From: Petunia secreta | Taxonomy: Eukaryota; Streptophyta; Magnoliopsida; Solanales; Solanaceae | Reading direction: 5' to 3' | NCBI GenBank assembly: GCA_029990175.1 | Contig: JARKIP010000005.1 | Coordinates: 50,767,001-50,831,000 of the forward strand | DNA length: 64,000 bases | Notes under the pieces: generated by a model | The model's database searches: none | Seen by the model: only the letters and a program-made list of their open reading frames with translations | What the model was told of the DNA's origin: nothing | Program-made: the position numbers and the translations under genes | Shown here: one piece after another, positions 33,791-45,718 of the stretch | Numbering within the stretch: position 1 is the stretch's first letter | How the letters are laid out: every line of letters starts with the position of its first letter

Positions 33791-36657
33791 CCAAAAAACT
33801 TATGTATTTGTTTAAGTAACGCTTACAAATTCTCTAAACCAATCTGAAAATTGTTCATAAACAGCAGAGGCGCCATATTCTCCAACAAAGTGACTGGATG
33901 ATCCAAAAAATCTCATTAGTTAGATTACTGATAAAACTTGAATGTTAGGTTTTAAATACTTAAAAAGAAGCATACTTGTAAAAAGGAGTGACATCGGGAC
34001 AATTCAACAAAACATGAGTTGTAGCTGCTTTTCTGTCCCGGTCATTGAACTTGCATACTTCGGTCATTAACTTTCCTCTACCAGGTTGATTGAATATAGA
34101 AAATGGTGGATAATTCGGATCATTGTTGTCTCCATCATCATGTCGATCCGGCCTATTTCGCAAACATGGCACATTTTGATCGAAATAATAAGAACAAAAA
34201 TGAGAAGTTTCTCGAGCCAGATATGCCTCACATATGGACCCCTCAATTTGGTTCCTATTTTTCACGTCCCGCTTACACTTGCCAATAATTCTGCACAATA
34301 CATTATATTAATTAATTTACTTAAGATGAATTAAAAAAATGAGTCAAGGACTAATTTAAGAGACCTTACCTCTCAAAAGGATACATCCATCTACAGTGCA
34401 CCGGGCCTCCCAATAGTGCCTCTTCCGCGAGGTGAATTGGAAGATGCTCCATTACATTAAAGAAACCAGGGGGAAAGATTTTTGTCAACTTAGTCGCGAC
34501 AACAGGAAAGTTACTTTCCATCGACTTAAGATTCTCTTCCTTCAATGTCTTAGAACACAGCTCCTTAAAAAATAGACTCGTCTCTGTAAGTGGTTTCCAA
34601 ACATTATCAGGCAAGCCATTGAATGCAATTGGGAGCAAGTTTTCCATGAAGATGTGACAATCGTGGCTTTTCATGTGAGTCAATTTTCCTTCTGTCATAT
34701 CAACACACCTTTCTAAGTTTGATGCATATCCATCAGGCATCCTCAAATTCTTGACCCAATCACAAATCATTCTTCTCTCATCCAATCCGAATGTGTAACT
34801 GGCCTTGGGAAGCCAAATCGTGTTGTCAACTTGAGATATGTGTAACTCAGGCCGCCTACAAAGTTCCTCAAGGTCCAACCTGGCCTTCACATTATCCTTT
34901 GTCTTGTTTCTGACATCCATCACAGTATTAAACACAGCCTCGAAAAAATTCTTCTCAATATGCATGGGATCCAGGTTATGTCGAAGAAGATTATCCTTCC
35001 AATAAGGCAACTCCCAAAAGATACTTTGTTTAGTCCAATTATGATCAATACCATAGCCAGGTGCTTTAGATGGTCGTTGGTCAGTTACCTTAGGATACAC
35101 CTTAACCCTATCCCATATTTCTCGTCCAGACAACCTTCGCGGAGGCTCCTCGAAATCAACCTGATTCTTCATAAAAGCACTATTGTTAGCCCTAAACGGG
35201 TGCTCCATTGGCAAGAATCGACGACAACAGTCGAACCATGTAATCTTACCACCATTTTTCAAAGTGAATGCTTTTGTATCTTCCATACAGTAAGGGCAAG
35301 CGAGCTTACCAGCAGTGGACCACCCAGACAACATTCCATAAGCTGGAAAGTCATTTATAGTCCACATCAAAGAAGCATGCAGTTGAAAGTTCTGTTTCAT
35401 TGATATATCATATGTTTCAACACCTTCATACCACAATACCGTTAACTCATCAATCAAAGGTTGCAAAAATACATCAATCGAGGCTTTCGGGTTATGTGGC
35501 CCTGGGATAATGCAATTCAAAAACAGATAAGGACTAGTCATGCACATTTCGGGCGGAAGATTGTACGGCGTGACAAATACGGGCCAACAAGAATAAGGTG
35601 TAGACGAGACATCAAAAGGAGTGAACCCATCTGAACATAGACCCAACCTTATGTTTCTTGGTTCACTAGCAAATGCCGGATACACCTGATCAAAATGTTT
35701 CCATGCCTGACCATCTGACGGATGGCTTAGAATGCCTGGCTGTTTCGTACGATCATGGTGCCATCTCATATGAGGAGCAGAACTCATCGACGCATACAAC
35801 CTCTTTAACCTAGGTATAAGGGGTAAGTAATGCATCGACTTAACGGGTACCGGCTTCTTTTTAGGGTTTAAAACCGGCTTGTAACGAGGCTCCGCACAAA
35901 ATTTACATTTATCTAATTCTGCATCATCCTTATAAAACAACATGCAACCGTTGACACAACAATGAATTCTCTGAGCAGAAAGACCTAACGTGGAAACCAA
36001 CTTCTTAGTGTGGTAATAATTAGTTGGTAATGCCATGTTAGTCGGATTGAGATCATTCATAAGGTCAATGATGGAATCCATGGCTGCTTGACATATACTA
36101 AAATCAGATTTAATACTTAACAATCTAACAGCAACTGACAACTTGGAATGCACTGAGCCTTCGTACAATGGACGACTAGCTTCCTCCAACCGTTTATAGA
36201 AGAGCTTTGCCTCATCATTAGGAATGTGCTCAACATTTGGTTGCGATGTACTCGGTTGGGATGGCTCCTCTGGGTACATCCCAAAAGCATCATTAACCAT
36301 ATCGTTCATTCGATAATTATCAAGATCATTCTCCACAAACGGACCACTCCCACCGACATAAGCATCTTGAAAATGAACATCACCCCCCACATCCCTAGAC
36401 TCTCCATGATAAACCCAAACAAAATAATCTGGCATAAAACCCTTCCTATAAAGATGCATTTCAACATCTTCCAGATTTTTTCCTTTTATGCACTGGCAGT
36501 CTACACAAGGACACTTAATCTGGCCCCACCGTATAAAATCATCAAGTGTTTTCGCTTTTTCAATAAAATTTTCAACACCTACTGCAAATTCTGCCCTCAT
36601 CCCCCGCCGGCCGGGATTATTTCTATTATACATCCAACTACGACTTTCATTAACCAT
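33061..36657 (-). pseudogene. TNP2-like CACTA transposase
   Basis: The transposase cuts the element at its CACTA ends. Exons: 36657-34370, 34290-33976, 33893-33827, 33724 to about 33350. It begins MVNESRSWMYNRNNPG with the transposase-associated domain (CPCVDCQC near 36500). Next comes a CCxxGCxLFYKDD-type segment (HCCVNGCMLFYKDD, near 35950) and the long Transposase_21 region (GFTPFDVSSTPYSCWPV, YGMLSGWSTAGKLACPYCM), then the LPIHLAEEALLGGPVHCRWMYPFER motif (residues in order up to 34370). The C-terminal part reads YYGVIEEILEIEF and LFRCKWFDP. The frame then breaks near 33385 and an acidic tail continues in another frame to 33061, so the end is damaged or needs another intron. Confidence 0.85.
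33763..33790. repeat. (TA)n microsatellite
   Basis: About 14 TA units in a TNP2 intron between the 33893-33827 and 33724 exons. Confidence 0.85.
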
Positions 36658-37739
36658 ATCTACACAAAAATTACACGTTTCAGATGCATATTAAATTGCA
36701 AATATTTAAACAAATATTTCTTTGATACACAAACATTACTTTTATATTACTAACTAATTTGTTCTCTAAGATTATCATTTAGTAATTAATAACACTTCTC
36801 GTTTGCAACTTATATCTATTTATAATTCAAAATGATAAAACTATTTACTTATCTATACTTAGTTGGAGTAATCTAAAACTATTTGCAAACTATTCAACTT
36901 AGTTGTTGCTCACCACTTATTTGATGAAATGCCTCAAAGAATCTAACTACCAAACTACACTATACACCAACAATTCTATCTCAAAGCAATACAACAACAA
37001 CAACAACAACAACACCATTAACAACGTTCAACAACAACAACACTACTAAAGGAACCCATCAACAACAACCTATTCAAAGTGTACTATTCTCAATGGAACA
37101 CCAACTTTTTCACTAAAACAACTCATTCAAAGTGTTACTTTCCAACCATAGAATCTTCTAAATGTGCATTCAATAACCCAATCATTTTTTTAACAACACC
37201 CAATTTTTCAATCAACCTAATTTTAACAATACCAACAAAAATGTCAAACTAGCTTCAACAATTCCCAAACCAAACAACAACACAATGTAACCTAGTTCAC
37301 AACCAAATAACAACTACTATGTCATGGATTAATTTCATGAGCTAAAATTCAAACATAGGAAAAAATGAAAAAAAACGAGCTAAAATTAAATTTAAAAAAA
37401 AAATTGGTGTTTCATCATAAAACTCACCTCAAGGGATGGTTTTGTACTCCACCACCACTAATGTACAATCCCCAACTTTGATAGATGGAAGAACTACAAA
37501 AAAAATAGATAAAAAAGTTAGGGTTTCGGATTTGGGGAAAAATTGAAGAAAACTATGAAAATTAAACTTACCAAGTTGTAGAGGAATGGAATTAAGAGAT
37601 TAAGAGTAGTTTTTTAATAGATTTGGGTTGGATTTGGCTTTGGAATCGAGTTGAATGGAGAAAGAAAGAAAGGGGCGAAAGAGAGAGAAATGGGTATGGT
37701 GTGAAATGAAAAACGGGCTGCTATGCCCGTGTTGGTATA

Positions 37740-37915
37740 GTTTCTGTCCACCGACCGCACTCGGACCGCTGCGGTCGGACAAAAAATTTTAATTATTGTC
37801 CGACCGCGGCGGTCGGCTAACAGTAAAAAAAAAAAAAAAATTATAATTCGATGAATTATCCCACCGCGTCGGTCGGACAACGTGCTCCAACCGAATTTCG
37901 GTCCGAAATTTCGGT
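37740..37915. repeat. Right subterminal repeats of CACTA element
   Basis: Copies of CGGACCGCTGCGGTCGGAC and CCGACCGCGGCGGTCGG match those at the left end, separated by AT-rich runs. Confidence 0.85.
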
Positions 37916-37941
37916 CTGAAAATGCCTTATTTTTAGTAGTG

Positions 37942-38010
37942 AAAGATGGAGAAGCTGTTTTGGATAGACCCTCAACTAAAGAAAATACAATTTTGAAAAC
38001 ATACTTGAAA
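37942..38010. repeat. SINE-like repeat, right half
   Basis: AGATGGAGAAGCTGTTTTGG and the following ATAGACCCTC word continue the repeat begun at 30444-30525. Removing the CACTA element and one AAA rejoins it. Confidence 0.55.
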
Positions 38011-39058
38011 AGAAAAAATATTTGTATAAAGAATATTGGCATAAAAACGGAAGATAACCAAGATTAATACAAAACACCAGTAGCAATAAACACGGGAAAT
38101 AAAATAGAAGTAATATATACAACACAAATAATACTAATACCAAACTTCCTGGACTCGAAAGAATGAAAAGAGAAAATAATTGGAACCGAAAACCATGATT
38201 ATCAACCCAAACATCACATCAATAAATCAATAAAATGAAAAGGGTAAACATCCATCGATAACTCATTATTCAACAATTTTCGATTTGCAAAAACTCATCG
38301 TGATGTATCAAAAAGTAACAACGTTCTTAGCCAAAAAATTACAAAAAACAAAGAAGAAAGAATAGGAAGAGAAGGTTTCGAGGCACTAATTAACCTGGCA
38401 TCAAAGTTAAGCATTACTACTATTAGTGGAGGTTGAAGCGATTGCATTACTTATAAATATAATATCAATTACACTACTGGACAGAATATTTCAGCATGTG
38501 ATGTAATTTCCTCAATTCTTCATTGCAAGGTTTGCAAATAACAAACTTTTGTTCTCTTCTCTGGGCATTTGACGGAAGCAGTGGCTGTTTTAAATTTCGC
38601 ACAGAGCATTTACATAACACATGTACTCTGTTAAGAGTTGATGGATGTGCATGTATAACCTAAATTCCAACTTTATGTTACAATTGAATTTGTATAGGAT
38701 AACAACTAACATGCAATCTAACTATATCAAGATCACAATTTAATAACACAAAGATGAGCAAACCAATCAGAACAGGAACAAGAACAATAGTTGTATACTG
38801 CTTTAGATATGTGAGTACAATTTGGTAGAGTTTCGGTATATATTTCTGAATGCATCTAAAAATGTTACAAAGGGTTATTTATAATGCTAGGCTATCAAAG
38901 CAACAACTCCCCATTTAAGTAACCACGTTTAGCACGTTGGATCGTGGGAGACGAAAGTTCTAAAGTGCCTTTAATACGCAGCTTGACGGTTACAAACTCG
39001 GAGGGTGCGATTCCAAGCTACTCGGACTCTCCAAGAAACTTGCTCTTGGATGATATTG
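38011..39058. other. Unassigned AT-rich sequence
   Basis: I see no gene, array or terminal repeat here. It is probably old repeat sequence. Confidence 0.5.
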
Positions 39059-39640
39059 TTGGGGTTTTGGCAGTTTATCTTCCTATGTGAATAAATAAAG
39101 AACCTTTTGGACCAAATCCGACATATAAAAATATTTTTATGTCTGATTTATAGGTAAGAACAAGAGTCATTACAGCAGCGTGAGAGAAAAGAAAGAAAAA
39201 CATCAAAATTTTTTGCACAAAATAGCACATTGCAGCCAACTTTGAAAGGAGATTCTCACTTCACTTGTCCGATTGAGCTGATTTTTGGACAGCACGTTCC
39301 TCTCATCTTGATCTTTGATTGGGAACTGACAGTGATCAATTTGGAGTTCCGTAGCCCCAGATTTTGCTCGTGAATAATAGCTGCATTTTAGTGAAATTTA
39401 CTCCTTTTCTTCTCTAGTTTTGGTGATTTGTTATATGTATTGTTGCTCAATGTTCGACACTTGTTTGGTGGCCAATCTGGAAAATATTTGTAACTCTTGT
39501 TGTTTATTTAGTTGAGCTTTTGTGGACCGAAGTCCCGTGGTTTTTCACTCTTCACATTGAAGGGGTTTTCCATGTAAAATTTGGTGTCTCGTATTATTGA
39601 TTACTTTGTCTTGCTATTTTATTAGTTGTTGGTGGCTGGC
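39059..39640 (+). repeat. Possible solo LTR of a Ty1/Copia element
   Basis: It starts TGTTGGGG. Near 39540 it has CCGTGGTTTTTCACTCTTCA...GAAGGGGTTTTCCATGTAAAA, a pattern I associate with the U5 of Solanaceae Copia LTRs. No partner LTR, target duplication or coding part was found, so both limits are tentative. Confidence 0.35.
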
Positions 39641-40070
39641 CCGTATTACCATTTTTCCTTAAAAGTAGTTAGCTCCTTGTGTTCAAATAGTGTGGGAAGT
39701 TTAGATTTGGATAATTCTTCAGCTTTTACCTCGTCATGCAATTTAGTTATTGCTTGGTTTCTTCCCAATAGGTATCTTATAGACACAATTGAACAGAAGT
39801 TTCTTATGCAACTACCCACGTACTGACTCTCCGTATGTCATGTATCCGTGTCAAAATTATACCAATACAGATAGTCTCCTCACTCTCCAAGTAATTGTCA
39901 GGAGAACCCGAGCAGTGGAATGCTTTAGGTGGGAAACGGACGTGGCCCTTTGTATGCCAAGCAATTTGAAATAGGCGGTTGCCACTTCGCCTTCCCATCT
40001 GGTTACGTGACATGCAACAGAAGGTGCTGACATCACCGTCGATTCCCGAGGTAATGATTACTCTTTCCTC

Positions 40071-40078
40071 TATATAAA
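40071..40078 (+). promoter_or_regulatory. TATA box of the antisense gene in the Tat remnant
   Basis: TATATAAA precedes CCCTAGG and a CT-rich stretch, 265 bp ahead of the ATG at 40336. Spacing and composition fit a plant core promoter. Confidence 0.6.
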
Positions 40079-40335
40079 CCCTAGGCGTGCGCATTCTACC
40101 ACTTTTACTTCTAACGCCTCACTCTCAATTCTCCGGCGAAAATATTTGCTAGTTCCAGAATTCCCGATCAACTTTGAACTTTCGATCACCGGTGAATTTT
40201 ATTTCCCGATCAGATAACAGCCACGTCTTCAAGGAACTCAAATTAAAATTCAACTCAAGTCGAGCAGGATATCAATGACATTGCCTTGACGGGATCTGGC
40301 GCCACCATCAATGCCACCATATGCTGCTAAGAGTA

Positions 40336-42645
40336 ATGGCTGAGGCCACTGGACCAAAGGGCGTTCCCGAGGTTCCTCAATTAATGAGGTGGACAACTGG
40401 AGCAAGGAAACCCCCTCCGAAAGCCTCCACTTTATCTAAGAAAGGCAAAGGGTCCAGAGCCCGTTGAGTCTACCGGCTCAGATATAGTTCCCGTGGTGTT
40501 CAGCATCAACACAGACTTTCTCACTCTTGAGCAAACCCTAACCCAGGAGGAGAAATTTTTTAACGTGTTCGTAGAATTGCTCCCAAGTTTAATAGAACCT
40601 CAGAATATAGAGCATCTGCGGCTTGATTTCAAGTGGAGCATAGATAAGATTGACATTCTATTGCCTACGATAGATAGCAGAGTAACAGACCCTGAAGAGG
40701 ATATTTCCTTTGTCTACACCTATCCGTTTACAATCTGTTTCTCCCTTCCGTTGCACAAAGATGTAGATACATTCTGCCATACCTACCAAGTTTGTTTGGC
40801 TCAGCTGGGCCCAGTTTTTGGAGGTTGGTTAGTACCATTATGTACATGGCCAAAGGAGTTGGCGTACCACTCACCTTCCAGCATCTCATCCCCCTTTACT
40901 CCCCCAAGGTTTATAAAGGGGGAATTGTTCGATTGACCAGCCGTGGTAAGTTCGCATTGCTGAAGAACACTGAGGACCCGAACGACTGTGGCTGAAATGT
41001 TTTGTCTTCATTCCTACCAACCAAATCTCATCCTCTCCCAATTTCCTAGAGAAATGGAACCCACATCGTAAGTTTTCCACTTTGTGTGTTTTCCATTTGA
41101 ACTTCCATTCAAGTAACACTTTCACTTTTCATTAACCGCTGTTGCCGTTGAAGTTGAACCTCATCCTAATATTTACGGATGGGTTGGTGCAATAATCGAA
41201 AAATACAAATGAGTCGATAGGACTTGGAAGTTTGCCGCATCTAACAAAGGATGGGTCGTGAAGAGGCACGGTAAGTCGTATGCCTTATTCTCAATGTCTG
41301 CTTCCACGACTTTGTACTAATTTAATCTCCATTTTCATTTAGGGCTTCCTCTCAAACCCAAGGAGAAGAAGGACCTCAAGATTGAAACCGCCGAGGAGGC
41401 CACCAAGAAGCTTGATAAATTTTGGCCTGTAAAGCAGTCTACGAATGCTAGTTACACGGAACAAGCCAAGGGGCATGTTGCTGATCCGTCTTCTCCTTCG
41501 GAAGCTCAGGTAAGGAAATAGAAGAAAATATTGCCAAGGTAGTAGAACGGTTGATGCGCGCGCAACGCGAGGCACCGGTCGTGGCGGCAACTGAGCTAGG
41601 CACCTGGCCCACGTGGGTCACGGTTTGAGAGATGAGCCAACTGATGAGGATCCAAAGACTTCCAGCCTTCGTGAGGTGATTAAAATCGAGGGGTCCAAGG
41701 ACTCAGCTGGTGGTGCCAAAGGGAAGGAAAAAGAGGATGAAGCCGAATCTCAACCTTCTTCGTTAAATGAGAAAGTGGTGAATATGGCCGCGAAGATCAA
41801 TGCCGAGCTTTTGGTGATCCTGCTACTGAGGATATTATGAGGAAGATCTTCATCTCAATCCCTGGGGATGTGAACTTCTCTCCAATCCTGGTTAAATCGA
41901 AAAGCACGAACACCTCGACCAGCTCTCCATGGACTCGGTTTTTTCACTGAGTGCCATGGGTGCGCTATGAGTAAGTCCATTATTTATTTTTTATTTGTTC
42001 ATGACTCTGTTTCCGTATTCCCATTATTAACTTCTCCTTTTGCAGAGCCTAATGTACTCTCTCGAAGTTGTGGGTCGGGAAGAACTTTGTGCTGCAAAAC
42101 TTAAGGAGTTGGGAAATTCTCATCACAAACTCATGGAGTTGAACCTGAAGCTGAGAAAGTGGCTCATTTAAGGCTCTTCTTGCCAAGAAGGTAGCCGAGC
42201 TGAGCGAGGCAATTAATGCCTCCTAGGATCTAAAGAGAGAGATCGAGGCCTTGAAAAAAGCTCATGTGGTGGAGCTATCCAAAACTACGGAGGAGGTCAG
42301 AGAGATGAACATTGTGATCGAGCATAGGAAGGCTGAGTTGGTGAGCTTGGTTGAACTTCATCGCAACTCCTTGATTACTCAAGAGATGAGGATTCAGGAG
42401 CTGGAAGAAAAGCTCCAAAAAGTTCCTCCAACTCCCGATGAGGTGTCCCGACTCCAAAAAGATGTAGAGAGGCTGCAAGAGGAAATAGACCGTTTCAAAG
42501 CAAGGTTGGATGCCAGGAAGGGGAAAGCCTATGTTGACAAGAACTATGCAATTGTCAAAACTCACTTGGAGACACTCAAGGAGTGCCAAGCGGGAGAGTT
42601 ATACTTTTCCTCCATGATCGCTGAATCCGAGGACATGGCCACTTG
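40336..42645 (+). pseudogene. Antisense extra gene of an old Tat-type retrotransposon (gypsy-type transposon domain, coiled coil)
   Basis: The start is MAEATGPKGVPEVPQLMRW at 40336. After a stop (40465) the body continues in another frame with TYPFTICFSLPLHKDVDTF and LGPVFWRLVSTIMYMAKGVG, then PLYSPKVYKGG, recalling the 'putative gypsy type transposon' family (PF04195). Intron-like GTAAG donors at about 41067 and 41270 separate segments WNPHR, then EPHPNIYGWVGA, then LPLKPKEKK. A Glu/Lys-rich coiled coil follows (42251-42645). It runs opposite to the integrase remnant at 43555-44021. As I recall, extra antisense genes between pol and the 3' LTR are known for plant Tat elements. Function unknown; this copy has stops and frameshifts. 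Confidence 0.65.
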
Positions 42646-43554
42646 AGCTCGCTCCATAGCTTACAATTTCCCTTCAAGTGGTGAAGACAAAGACGAAGGA
42701 GCAAATGAAGAAGAAGAATTTTCTTCCAAATATGAAGACGGAGGGGGGCAATGTACCTGCCACTGCAACTTCTCCGCCAGCTAGTTAATATTTTTCAAAC
42801 TTTTGCAAGTTTTCTGGCCATTGGAGCCGATGTAAGTACATTTTGATGGGCATCTATACCTGTGAATCTTAATGAAAGCTGTTAAAGTATCACTTTCAAA
42901 TGTTTGTGCTTTAATTCGTATGAAACACTTGGAATGATTTTGAATTGTCTTTTATGAAACTCGAATGGTTCGCTATGTTCTTTCGGAACGAATTTGAGCG
43001 AGTCTGTTTTTATTTCGATGCGGATAAGAAATACATCTCGTTCTCACATAGTGCCATTCCTTTTTAGTGCTTCTAAAGCAAAAATAAAGTTAACCATGCA
43101 ATATAACTTCAAATAGTTGAATATTGAGGTTAAAAAAAAGTCATGAATGGAACTTAGTACTATTTTTATTTCTTCAAAAGATAACAAGCCGTATTTGGCA
43201 TTACGTCAAGCCTAGTCGTTACACGGACTTATGAATAATTCAGAGGGTGCTGCTATCAGGCACTATTTACATAAAACTTGACAATAAAGACAAGTCTTCA
43301 TGTATGTCAGTAGTCCCCGGTATGAAGGATTTAAGTCGTGAACAGATATCGCCTTGTTGGACTCTATGCTATCTCTTCCATCCCCCAATTTTCGGGTACG
43401 AATGATGAGAACCAGAACAATGTGCTCCGCTTCCTGAATAGGTCACGTAAAGACTACAGGGTGTTTCATAGTCGTTCGACCTAAGCATCAGATCATTTTG
43501 AGGCTCACAATCGTAGGTAATATAGAAAAAGTAAGGAAGCCAAGTTAAAATACC
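42646..43554. other. Non-coding spacer of the Tat remnant
   Basis: Sequence between the end of the antisense gene and the end of integrase. It includes a poly(A)-signal-like AATGAAAG stretch near 42870. No gene seen. Confidence 0.5.
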
Positions 43555-44021
43555 TTATGGTTGGAAGTAGTACCACTTTAAATTGGAGATGTTCCACTTT
43601 TATGGGACTGATTTTCCATTCATTGTTTCCAGTTTACGTTCTCATTCCAACTATTTTCGCGACCTTATATAGACCTTCCCAGTTAGCTCCCAACTTTTCA
43701 GCATTAAGTTCCTTGGTTGATTGCGTCACGACCCTGAGCACATAATCCCCAACCTTGAAACTTCTATATCTTGCCTTTTTATTGAGATAACTTTCTATCT
43801 GTCTCTTTTGGGCTGCCATCTGTATCAAGGCCAATTCTTTCTGACCATCTAACATGTCCAGTTCAACTTGCATTGCTTCTTTGTTAGCCTCTTCGGTAGC
43901 ATGAGCGTACCGGAAGCTTGGCTCTCCAACTTCTACGGGTATCAAAGCATCCATCCCGTAGACTATAGAAAAAGGGGTTTCCCCCGTGCTGTTCTTTTCC
44001 GTTGTTCTATTTGACCATAAC
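43555..44021 (-). pseudogene. Integrase C-terminus of an old Tat-type element (split)
   Basis: The minus strand reads GMDALIPVEVGEPSFRY, AQKRQIESYLNKKARYRSF, KVGDYVLRV and ends KWNISNLKWYYFQP with TAA at 43557-43555. A frameshift (near 43645) and a stop are present. The upstream part (TTEKNSTGETPF) runs up to the LTR at 44022 and continues beyond the inserted element at 51502-51556. Confidence 0.85.
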
Positions 44022-44712
44022 CGATGAGAATCAAACGCGGAAAAGTAAAAGATAAAGAATGAGACGTAAATCGATCAATAATCTCAAGTAGCAACGGAGA
44101 ACTCGTTCCGTTACACCCCGAGAGAATGTCAGGAACAGCTACGCTAGGCAACTACCCTTGAGCTAACGTGAGCACGCAAGTAGAATGGTCGGGGGGATTG
44201 GAAATCATCTAGATTCACTAGAGGAAGAACAAGTCACATCAAAGGTTTCATTCAATAAAAAGAGTTCAACTCTTACAAGGTTTTTAATCATCAATCATCA
44301 AAACTAAGGAATGAAGACAAGGTACTAGCTATTTATAGATGTGTTTAGGCACCAATTGAAAGGTCTAGAATGCCCACACTTAGGCTTAGGAATTAAAAGA
44401 CCACGTAGGGTCAAAATAGACATAACACAAAGCCAAATCCCGTCCTTCAGTAAATGGGGCGGAGCGCCCGCCAAAAGGTGCAGTGGGGGAGGCTGGGCGG
44501 AGCGCCTGGGCCCCTTGGTGTTTGGGCGGGGCGCCTAAAACTCAGGTGGGGCGCCTGGTAGACTAGACTGCTCCTCTTGCATTTTAATCACGCGGAATGG
44601 CTTCAAATCACTTCCTTCTTCTAGGCCCTTCCTCACCAAGTGTATATGTACTCCTTGGATATCCTTAGCTTGGCTCCGTGTGAAGGGTCTTGTGGGGGTT
44701 TGGGTCTCATCA
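44022..44712 (-). repeat. 3' LTR of chromovirus-like element
   Basis: A 691-bp copy, about 20 bp shorter than the 5' LTR because one GGGGCGGAGCGCC block is missing. It encodes the last ~59 residues of pol on the minus strand. Confidence 0.93.
44450..44560. repeat. GGGCGGAGCGCC motif cluster in 3' LTR
   Basis: Four to five copies of GGGCGG(A/G)GCGCC or close variants in about 110 bp, strikingly GC-rich against the AT-rich LTR. Each contains the inverted pair GGCG/CGCC. Confidence 0.9.
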
Positions 44713-44726
44713 TCCTCCCCTTCTTG
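44713..44726 (-). promoter_or_regulatory. Polypurine tract (PPT)
   Basis: On the minus strand AAGAAGGGGAGGA directly precedes the LTR start TGATGAGA. Confidence 0.8.
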
Positions 44727-45654
44727 AGAGGATTTCCTCCTTAAAATTGAAGCATCATCATCCACGACCTCTTCATCACCTACATTCAAAGGAACTAAGT
44801 CACAAACATTAAATGTATTAGAAACTTGGTACTCACTTGGCAAGTCGACCACATAGGCGTTGTTGTTTATCTTCGAGATCACTTGGAATGGGCCATCTCC
44901 TCGGGGTGCCAACTTCCCTTTCCTAAGGTTTGGGAACCTTTCTTTCCGGAAGTGCACCCACACATAGTCACCCTTCTTGAGTTCCACCTTCTTGCGTCCT
45001 TTATTTTTCTCGGAGGCAACCTTTGCATAAGCTTCCTCCAAATTCTTCTTTGCCTTTGCATGGAGTTCCATCAAAGCCTTGGCTCTAGCTTTACCTTCAA
45101 AATTAACAACCATTTCCCTTGGCAAAGGGGTTAGATAAAGGGGAATCAAGAGGTTAAAACCATAAACGCACTCAAAGGGAGTCATGCCAATCATGCGATG
45201 CAATGTACGATTATAGGCAAACTCCATAAGAGGAAATCTATCAATCCAAGTCCCGGCCTTACCTCGGGTCATGGCTTTAAGAAGAGCACCCAAAGTTCGG
45301 TTTACCACCTCGGTTTGACCATCCGTTTGTGGGTGGTGGGACGTGGAGAACAAAAGCTTGGTGCCAAGGGCACCCCATAAACTCCTCCAAAAATGGCATA
45401 GGAACTTGGTGTCCCTATCACTCACTATGGTTTAAGGCACACCATGCAACTTTAAAACATTATCAATGAACAAAGAAGCAACATGTTGTGCATTATCACA
45501 TTTCTTACATGGAATAAAGTGAGCCATTTTGGAGAACCTATCCACAACAACATAAATACTATCATGGCCCCTCTAGTCCTTGGTAATCCCATGACAAAGT
45601 CCATTGATATATCCAACCACGGACTAGTAGGTACGGGAAGAGGGGTATACAACC

Positions 45655-45718
45655 CATGGGGGTGTGCTTTGGATTTAGCACGTTTGCATGGGGGTGTGCT
45701 TTGGATTTAGCACGTTTG
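45655..45718. repeat. 32-bp tandem duplication inside integrase
   Basis: Two perfect adjacent copies of a 32-bp block beginning CATGGGGGTGTGC (45655-45686 and 45687-45718). Because 32 is not a multiple of three, it causes the frame break between KHTPMG and the integrase core. Confidence 0.95.

Larger units (their letters stand above)
30526..37941 (-). mobile_element. Complete CACTA (En/Spm) DNA transposon
   Basis: A 7.4-kb element with ends CACTACTAAAAATCAGGG and CCTTATTTTTAGTAGTG (inverted, about 13 perfect bases then imperfect), flanked by AAA on both sides as 3-bp target duplication. Subterminal GC-rich repeats of the type CCGACCGCNGCGGTCGG lie at both ends. Two genes, both minus strand: a TNP2-like transposase and a Transposase_24-like protein. 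It is inserted inside a SINE-like repeat. Confidence 0.95.

Noticed and set aside
34960..36753. Plus-strand frames opposite TNP2
   Set aside because: They are shadows of the long conserved transposase exon.
41339..41590. Minus-strand frame opposite the antisense Tat gene
   Set aside because: The plus strand has a better-supported frame (LPLKPKEKK...) with splice sites; the minus frame has no recognised domain.
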